Shown here: piece by piece, positions 20,449 to 25,716 of the stretch
Position numbering within the stretch: the stretch's first letter is position 1
Layout of the letters: every line of letters begins with the position of its first letter
NCBI GenBank assembly: GCA_045545595.1
Contig: JAZQBG010000018.1
Location: 1-25,716, forward strand
Direction: 5' to 3'
Origin: SIG205 sp045545595
Lineage (GTDB): Bacteria; Bacillota_I; Bacilli_A; RF39; UBA660
Length of the DNA stretch: 25,716 nt
Notes under the pieces: generated by a model
Told to the model about the DNA's origin: nothing
The model's input: only the letters and a program-made list of their open reading frames with translations
Databases searched by the model: none
Position numbers and translations under genes: made by a program

Positions 20449-21093
20449 GTGGAATTAAAAGAATTTAATTATAACTTAATTGAAAAGTACAACACTATTG
20501 AAAATGTATCAGATTTATCATCTCCATTATTAGTTAGTACAGATACTACCTATTTAAATAATATTAATAATTCTAATAATAGAATATTATATATAGGACA
20601 AGAAACAAATGGATGGGTAAATGATGGCAACTATAGCGTTATAACTCAAGAACTAATAGAAAATACATATTTAAATGTTATTAAAAGAAAAAATAGTAAT
20701 GAGTTTTTTAAATTTCTTAATAATTTTTCTACAGATAACTTTCAAAATGTTATTTGGTCAAACACATTAATTGCTGGTAAAAAATATGGGAAAGGCCATC
20801 CTTTTGTTACAGATAAATTACAAGAATTAAGTTTAGAAAGCTTACTATTTTTATATAAACATTTCAAACCACACATTACTTTGTTTGTATCAGGGCCTAC
20901 TAATCCCTATTATGAAATAGTAAAGGGATTTTTAAATACTATTAATTCTAAAATCGATAATTACCCTAAAAAATCTACTCCAGTTATATCTGACAAGGAT
21001 AAAAATATATTTTGGACATATCACCCTAATTATTTAAATATAGTACATTTAAAACAAAAAGTATTAAATGATATAAAAATCAGTAACCGTTAA
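20449..21093 (+). CDS. possible uracil-DNA-glycosylase-fold protein
   Basis: The 214-residue protein starts at GTG 20449, 7 bases after AAGGGGG. Residues 45-56, R-I-L-Y-I-G-Q-E-T-N-G-W, resemble the first active-site loop of the UDG superfamily (ILxIGQxP), and late in the chain FWTYHPNYL could stand for the HP-containing second loop. The middle has HITLFVSGPTNPYY, a strand followed by a turn, as in this fold. No Fe-S cysteines are present. This is a fold-level guess: it may not act on uracil, and the family could be an uncharacterised relative. It has a consensus promoter, and its stop lies in the loop of the shared terminator at 21075-21107. Confidence 0.72.
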   Translation: MELKEFNYNLIEKYNTIENVSDLSSPLLVSTDTTYLNNINNSNNRILYIGQETNGWVNDGNYSVITQELIENTYLNVIKRKNSNEFFKFLNNFSTDNFQNVIWSNTLIAGKKYGKGHPFVTDKLQELSLESLLFLYKHFKPHITLFVSGPTNPYYEIVKGFLNTINSKIDNYPKKSTPVISDKDKNIFWTYHPNYLNIVHLKQKVLNDIKISNR

Positions 21094-21107
21094 GATTACT
21101 GATTTTT
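21075..21107. terminator. shared bidirectional terminator of a convergent gene pair
   Basis: A perfect 12-bp stem (21075-21086 with 21096-21107) closes a 9-base loop. The plus gene's TAA is in the loop and the minus gene's TAA begins the right arm. A and T runs on both sides serve both directions. Confidence 0.88.
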
Positions 21108-21644
21108 TAACTTCATATAATATTTAATATCTTCTCTTTTTCCTTCTTTATTAATCATCCATTTGGGCATTAGACAAGCATATTCCATTCCAGCTTTTTC
21201 CATTACTCTACCACTTGCAGGATTAGAAACTTCATAACCTGCTGTTATCATTTCTATTTCAACTTCATTAAGTAAATAATCAATAACTGTTTTTAATGCT
21301 TCAGTTGCGTAACCTTTACCCCACCACTTTGTACCGTAACAATATCCTATTTCAGCTCTAGAATCACGTTCTTTAAAATTAACAACACTTATTGTCCCAA
21401 TAGGTTCATTACTTTCTTTTTCTATAACTATCCATTTAAATTTATAAGGTTCTTCATATTCTTTAATCCACAATTCATATAAATTCTTTGTTACATCTTC
21501 ATTTTCATGAGCTTCCCAAGGAAGATGTTTTGGAACTTCAGGATCACTACACCAATTTGTATAAGCTTTTTTATAATCGTTTAGTTCTATTTTTCTTAAT
21601 ATTAATCTTTCAGTTTCTAATCTTTGTGTTCCTAAATCTTTCAT
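21096..21644 (-). CDS. GNAT-family N-acetyltransferase (RimJ/RimL-like)
   Basis: The 182-residue protein opens with LETERLILRKIELNDY, typical of the RimJ/RimL-like group, has the beta-strand pair PIGTISVVNF and RAEIGYCYG, and then the acetyl-CoA pyrophosphate loop WWGKGYATEALKTVI (about 110-124), followed by VSNPASGRVMEKAGME. It acetylates an amino group; the substrate is unknown. Its ATG overlaps the Nudix stop (ATGA) with GGAGG inside the Nudix end, so it is the third gene of the HD-kinase/Nudix operon. Its stop lies in the shared terminator. Confidence 0.92.
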   Translation of the reverse strand: MKDLGTQRLETERLILRKIELNDYKKAYTNWCSDPEVPKHLPWEAHENEDVTKNLYELWIKEYEEPYKFKWIVIEKESNEPIGTISVVNFKERDSRAEIGYCYGTKWWGKGYATEALKTVIDYLLNEVEIEMITAGYEVSNPASGRVMEKAGMEYACLMPKWMINKEGKREDIKYYMKLKNQ

Positions 21645-22066
21645 TTTATCTTACCTCCAAATAATTTATTTTTATTTTGATTAACTAACAACAACATATG
21701 TCCAATATTACCTTCACCAGCAAACTTTTTATCATCAAAAAAATTTTCATTTTTATCTATCCAGTATAATTTATTTACTTCTTCTATTAATTCTATTTCT
21801 TTATTCAATTTTCCAACAAATACTTCTAATTCTGTATCTATGAGTTTATACTGTATATTCATTAGGTGAGTCAAAACTATATCATTTTTTGTTATTCCCG
21901 TTTCTTCATATAATTCTCTATAAGCACCCTCTAATTCAGTTTCATTATCTCCTAATTTTCCACCAACAAAATTATATTTATCTTTATAAGGTTCTTTACT
22001 CCTATAACACATTAATAGTTTATTTTCATCTTTATTATATACTATTGATATATTTAATTTTTTCAT
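21641..22066 (-). CDS. Nudix hydrolase
   Basis: The 141-residue protein has a complete Nudix box at residues 36-58 (G36, E42, then R50-E-L-Y-E-E-T-G-I58), where the acidic residues hold Mg2+ and cleave a nucleoside diphosphate linked to another group. The substrate cannot be told; the MutT-like size allows oxidised nucleotides or nucleotide cofactors. Its ATG overlaps the TGA of the upstream kinase gene by 4 bases, and AGAAGG provides a ribosome site within that gene. Confidence 0.93.
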   Translation of the reverse strand: MKKLNISIVYNKDENKLLMCYRSKEPYKDKYNFVGGKLGDNETELEGAYRELYEETGITKNDIVLTHLMNIQYKLIDTELEVFVGKLNKEIELIEEVNKLYWIDKNENFFDDKKFAGEGNIGHMLLLVNQNKNKLFGGKIK

Positions 22067-23412
22067 AATTGTTTTACCTTCTTAAGTTCGCAGTTAATTC
22101 TATTAATTTGAATTTCTCTCATATTATCTAATATTAGATTTGCAACATCTATTGAAGTCTCTCTTTGGCTTTTATTAGTTGTATCAAACATATGAAAATT
22201 AATATCTACTATTTGTGCGAATAAATCCATATTAAATAATGACTTATTATATTCATTAACATTTTCTTCATTTAAAAAACTTCTCTTTTCTAATGATAAA
22301 TTTGCATTATAATCTCTTTTTAAAGCTGTTATTGAATCAGTATAAGTAGATATAATTATATTTATTTTTTCTTTAATTAATGGAACATATAAATTAATAT
22401 AATCGTTATACAATTCTTTTGATACTCCATTTTTTAAATATAATCTATCCATCCAAATTAATCTATCAAACAAAGATCTATCTACAATAATAATATCCGG
22501 ATTATTTTTTATTGCACTATTTAATTGTTCTAAAACATACTTTGGTATTTCAGTATTAACAATATAACTATACTTATTTTTTAACAATGGTTTTATTTCT
22601 TTTTTATATTTATCCGATGTGGTAAATTCTTCTAATACATCTACAGTAAATCCACCTTTTTTGAAAAAATCATATAAATTATTAATCAAAGTGGTTTTAC
22701 CTGTTCTAGGTGTTCCAGTAAATTCTATAACATATGGATTATTAGAACTCAATATACTTTTTAACTTTAAAACTTCTTGCTTTTTATAATGAATTTTTTT
22801 TAAATTAGAATATTCTTCTTCATTAGTCTCAAATATAACATTTCTAACATATTCATCATTTTTTATATCATTAAATATATAATCTATTATTTTCTTTAAT
22901 CTTTTAAACATTGGATGATTTTTGTCTTCGTTTTGTATTAAACTTTCATATACACTTTCATAATACCATTTTTGTTTTTCAAAACCTCTTTTAAATGCAC
23001 TAAAATCATAGTTTTGTTTCTTTTCAAATAGTGTTCTCATGTCTTCTAAATTACTAATTTTATCCGCACAAACTAGTACTTTATGTCTTAAGTCTAAATC
23101 TTTAACTTTATTAATTGTATGTAGTTTTCTTTCTTCCCAAGATAAACCTTTATCTGGTTCAGTATTTCCCATAACTAGTGATGTTATATCTTCACCGAAT
23201 ATTTCAAAAATATCTTTTTTCGCATATTTAGTATCTTCTACTACATCATGAAGATAAGCAGCTGCAACAACATTTGAATCGAATCCATATTCTTTTAAAA
23301 TATTTCCTACATTTATAGGATGAATAATCATAGGTTTGTCAGGTTCTGATTTTCTTACTTGATTAGTGTGTGCTTCTATTGCAAATTTTAATGCTTTAAG
23401 TTCTATATTCAT
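22063..23412 (-). CDS. RelA/SpoT-type HD hydrolase fused to a P-loop kinase
   Basis: The 449-residue protein has two domains. Residues 1 to about 185 are a ppGpp-hydrolase-like HD domain: H31, H55-D56 in YLHDVVEDT, and D117 in CADKISNLEDM, matching the metal ligands of RelA/SpoT and MESH1. No synthetase or TGS/ACT region is present. Residues about 225-449 form a P-loop kinase of the deoxynucleoside/thymidylate-kinase kind: G233-T-P-R-T-G-K-T240 (Walker A), an EEFTTS segment, and VDRSLFDRLIW (DRS motif). The start is ATG 23412 after AAGGGTG. It heads a tightly overlapping operon with Nudix and GNAT genes. A nucleotide-processing role is inferred; the natural substrate is unknown. Confidence 0.88.
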   Translation of the reverse strand: MNIELKALKFAIEAHTNQVRKSEPDKPMIIHPINVGNILKEYGFDSNVVAAAYLHDVVEDTKYAKKDIFEIFGEDITSLVMGNTEPDKGLSWEERKLHTINKVKDLDLRHKVLVCADKISNLEDMRTLFEKKQNYDFSAFKRGFEKQKWYYESVYESLIQNEDKNHPMFKRLKKIIDYIFNDIKNDEYVRNVIFETNEEEYSNLKKIHYKKQEVLKLKSILSSNNPYVIEFTGTPRTGKTTLINNLYDFFKKGGFTVDVLEEFTTSDKYKKEIKPLLKNKYSYIVNTEIPKYVLEQLNSAIKNNPDIIIVDRSLFDRLIWMDRLYLKNGVSKELYNDYINLYVPLIKEKINIIISTYTDSITALKRDYNANLSLEKRSFLNEENVNEYNKSLFNMDLFAQIVDINFHMFDTTNKSQRETSIDVANLILDNMREIQINRINCELKKVKQL

Positions 23413-23523
23413 TTTTATCACCCTTAAAACTTATTATAAGATAAAATAGTAAAAATTGCATTAAAATATTTATTTAATATAGGAAAAATGATATTCTATA
23501 TATAGAAAGTACAGGTGTGTTAT

Positions 23524-24696
23524 ATGGAAAGAAACATTGTACAAATATGTGATGAAATTAAAAACAATAGTAAATGTACTAGTTGCGGTGGCAGTTTTGA
23601 TAATTCTACATGTATGTATTGTGGAAATAAAAATACAACTTTAGAAAATTTAATAGGCGAACTAAAAAATGAAATAAGCATTAGACAAGTTAATGATGAC
23701 ATACTAAATTCATTATATAGTATAAGAAATTTAGAAATAAATGAAGTTAATAACATAATAATCGAAAATAATTATGGCAAAAAATTAGAAAATAAATATA
23801 AAGATATACATAGTAGAATCACTAGCGATAACTTATCTAATGATGACTATAAATATATAGTGTATTTTTTGGATAACGATTTATTTTTAGGAAAAAATTC
23901 TAATTATTATATTAACACTTTAATGAAAAAAATGTTAACTGACAAATTAGATATTTCTAACGAAGAAAAATTAAAGCTTATTAAAAGTTTTACGGAAATG
24001 TTTATGAGAGGAAAAGTTAAAAATCCAAAATGTGTTTATGATGAATTAGATGAAAAAACTATAGGAGAATCACTTTACAATAGAATAGAATTAGATAAAA
24101 CATCAATAATAGAATTTCTACAAAATAAAAACTATATAAAAATGCTAGAAATAATATTTCATGAATGTACACATACTTATCAAACACACATTAGATCAGT
24201 TGATAAAGAAATTAGTTATATAATATTACAAGAAACTAAAGAATATCTTATAAGACAAAAAAATCCTAAATATTATAATGAAAATTATATAAAATATACT
24301 GAAGAAGCTGAAGCAAGATATTGTGGTGCACTTTTTACTCTTCAATATTTAGATGCTATTGGATTAAAAGTTTCAAATAACAACTATTTTATGGAAGTAA
24401 TGGAAAGAGAAGAAAAACTATTTTATGATAATGAAAGAACTATAAAAGGTAAAAGTACTACTATAGACGAAGCATTTTCAACATATGTAACTGATGTATC
24501 CCTATTAAATCATTATCCAGTACTAAAAACAGAATATAAAAATCATAATGGGGTTCTAACAAAGAAATCAATGGAAGAAATAATAGAAGATTATAATAAC
24601 TATAAAAATGGAACATTAGTAATTGAAGGTAATCCTACTGCTATTGAGGGGTTATATACCTGCCTACTAGGAGAAACAAAAGGTATATCAAAATAA
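23524..24696 (+). CDS. zinc-ribbon protein with an HExxH metallopeptidase-like motif
   Basis: The 390-residue protein has an N-terminal zinc ribbon with C18-x2-C21 and C30-x2-C33, a helical middle, and the motif H213-E-C-T-H217 in LEIIFHECTHTYQTH, a zincin active site. E260-E-A-E-A-R265 lies about 45 residues later and may give the third zinc ligand. No signal peptide is seen, so it is probably cytoplasmic. I do not recognise a named family; ImmA/IrrE-like proteases share the HExxH-in-cytoplasm theme but not this layout. The start is ATG 23524, placed 6 bases after AGGTG; the GTG three codons earlier is in that site. It diverges from the HD-kinase operon, so the two may share control. Confidence 0.82.
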   Translation: MERNIVQICDEIKNNSKCTSCGGSFDNSTCMYCGNKNTTLENLIGELKNEISIRQVNDDILNSLYSIRNLEINEVNNIIIENNYGKKLENKYKDIHSRITSDNLSNDDYKYIVYFLDNDLFLGKNSNYYINTLMKKMLTDKLDISNEEKLKLIKSFTEMFMRGKVKNPKCVYDELDEKTIGESLYNRIELDKTSIIEFLQNKNYIKMLEIIFHECTHTYQTHIRSVDKEISYIILQETKEYLIRQKNPKYYNENYIKYTEEAEARYCGALFTLQYLDAIGLKVSNNNYFMEVMEREEKLFYDNERTIKGKSTTIDEAFSTYVTDVSLLNHYPVLKTEYKNHNGVLTKKSMEEIIEDYNNYKNGTLVIEGNPTAIEGLYTCLLGETKGISK

Positions 24697-24710
24697 ATAT
24701 TTTAATAATA

Positions 24711-24750
24711 AAAAGATTATATGTACTAAATACAGCACATATAATCTTTT
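24711..24750 (+). terminator. terminator of the zinc-ribbon gene
   Basis: A perfect 14-bp stem (24711-24724 with 24737-24750) with a 12-base loop and an internal T4 tail, 14 bases past the stop codon. Confidence 0.82.
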
Positions 24751-24818
24751 ATCTTATGAACGTACACTAACATATGTTTTCATAATTTACAATAGAGAAC
24801 ATCTAAAAAAATCATAAA

Positions 24819-25616
24819 CTAATTTTCTTTTAAAATTTCTGATTCATATAAATTTTTATATTTCTTACAATTTTTTAACAGTTCATTATGTGTACCTTCT
24901 GCTTCTATTTTTCCATCATCTAAATACAATATTCTATTCGCATTTTTAATCGTAGATAATCTATGCGCAATAATTAATATTGTATATTCATTTTTCATAT
25001 TATCTATTGCATTTTGAATTTTATCTTGAGTTTCATTATCTAAAGCACTGGTAGCTTCATCGAAAAGAATTATTTCAGTTTTTTGAACCAGTGCCCTAGC
25101 TATTGCGAGTCTTTGTTTTTGTCCTCCAGATAAATTAACTCCACCTTCACCAATTATAGTGTCATATTTATCGGGTAGTTCATTTATGAAATCATCTAAA
25201 CAAGCAATTTTACATGCTTCTATCATTTCCTTTTTAGTTAGATTAGACTTAACTAACCTTAAATTATCTTTAATACTCATATTAAATATATAAGGATTTT
25301 GACTGATTATAGTAATGTTACCTCTAATAGAATCTTTATCTAATTCTTTAATATCAATTCCATCAATTGTAATCATACCATCTTTTATATCATACATTTT
25401 ACATAATAAATTAAATATTGTAGTTTTACCTGCTCCACTCTTACCAACAAAGGCAACTGTTTCATTAGCGTTTATTTTAAAATTCAAATTATCTAACACT
25501 TTTTTATCACCATATTTAAAAGATACATTTTTAAATTCAAAATCCCCTTTAATTTTATCTATATGAACATTACCATGATGTGAATCCCAATTGGTAGACA
25601 CCAAAAAAAGAACCAT
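24819..25616 (-). pseudogene. ABC exporter ATPase domain without its membrane domain
   Basis: From about residue 20 the frame is a complete nucleotide-binding domain of the MsbA/LmrA exporter type: FEFKNVSFKYG, Walker A G58-K-S-G-A-G-K-T65, Q-loop ISQNPYIF, signature LSGGQ, Walker B ILFDEATSALD and H-loop IAHRLSTI. Such domains normally follow six membrane helices in one chain, with this same linker (GDFEFKNVSF). Here the helices are missing: only about 18 unrelated residues precede it. The ATG at 25616 has no ribosome site, and a terminator-like hairpin lies directly upstream at 25621-25651. It is best read as the 3' fragment of an exporter gene cut by recombination. An expressed stand-alone ATPase is less likely. 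Confidence 0.7.
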
Positions 25617-25620
25617 GTAT

Positions 25621-25651
25621 AAAAATGACCTGTAATATACAAGTCATTTTT
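25621..25651. terminator. hairpin at the break point upstream of the ABC fragment
   Basis: Arms AAAAATGAC-TGTA and TACA-GTCATTTTT pair with one mismatch around a 3-base loop, followed by T on either strand. It would stop transcription coming from the right before it reaches the ABC fragment. In 25655-25716 I see only a possible minus-strand promoter (TTGACA near 25700) and no gene. Confidence 0.7.
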
Positions 25652-25716
25652 TTCTTTTAATTTTTGTTACATATATATTATTTCAATTTGAATTTTTGTC
25701 AAGTTCGTGAAGCGTT

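Noticed and set aside
22063..22066. Use of TGA as Trp (Mycoplasma code)
   Set aside because: TGA ends the HD-kinase and Nudix genes at ATGA overlaps, and Trp is encoded by TGG in the proteins checked.

Overview
This is a very AT-rich bacterial segment with Gram-positive gene content: mraZ-rsmH-ftsL-PBP, infC-rpmI-rplT behind an L20-type leader, strong AGGAGG ribosome sites and CCA-encoding tRNA genes. TGA is used as a stop (ATGA overlaps near 22063 and 21641) and TGG encodes Trp, so the standard code applies and this is not a Mycoplasma-type code. The peptidoglycan transpeptidase and FtsL point to a walled cell. A low-GC Bacilli or Mollicutes-related lineage (for example the uncultured gut RF39/Erysipelotrichia type) fits, but the lineage is inference. 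Nearly everything is on the minus strand.

Layout, left to right. 1-231: start of an unidentified gene. 313-1009: seven tRNAs in two transcription units (Val-Thr-Tyr-Gln-Lys, then Arg-Pro with its own promoter). 1186-1959: unknown protein. 2046-2392: Ser-fMet-Asp-Phe tRNAs. 2485-3149: NifU-type protein and an S1-domain protein, divergent around a shared palindromic promoter. 3178-4604: a decayed insertion, with a broken tRNA-Lys 3' end plus terminator on its left, a GC-rich patch with short repeats, and a gene for a membrane-anchored protein. 4648-5071: a second Val-Thr-Tyr-Gln-Lys operon, followed by a second S1-domain gene. 5682-8223: RluA-type pseudouridine synthase, rRNA-type methyltransferase, RhuM-Fic/Doc protein.

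8433-14837 is a translation block: infC (ATT start), rpmI, rplT, rpsB, tsf, a membrane thioredoxin-like protein, then upstream tig and a Fic protein. S2 and L20 carry the same Rho_N-like C-terminal module (31 of 35 residues identical). An RNA hairpin lies between rplT and rpsB. 14966-19532 holds greA, tRNA-Ala and a short division/cell-wall cluster (PBP, ftsL, rsmH, mraZ) with a clear 10-bp-spaced MraZ operator.

19644-25616 looks accessory: an unknown protein, a possible uracil-DNA-glycosylase-fold protein, an overlapping three-gene operon (HD hydrolase-kinase fusion, Nudix, GNAT), a zinc-ribbon HExxH protein, and the orphaned ATPase domain of an ABC exporter. Genes here often end inside their own terminator hairpins, and one convergent pair shares a single 12-bp hairpin made from both coding ends.
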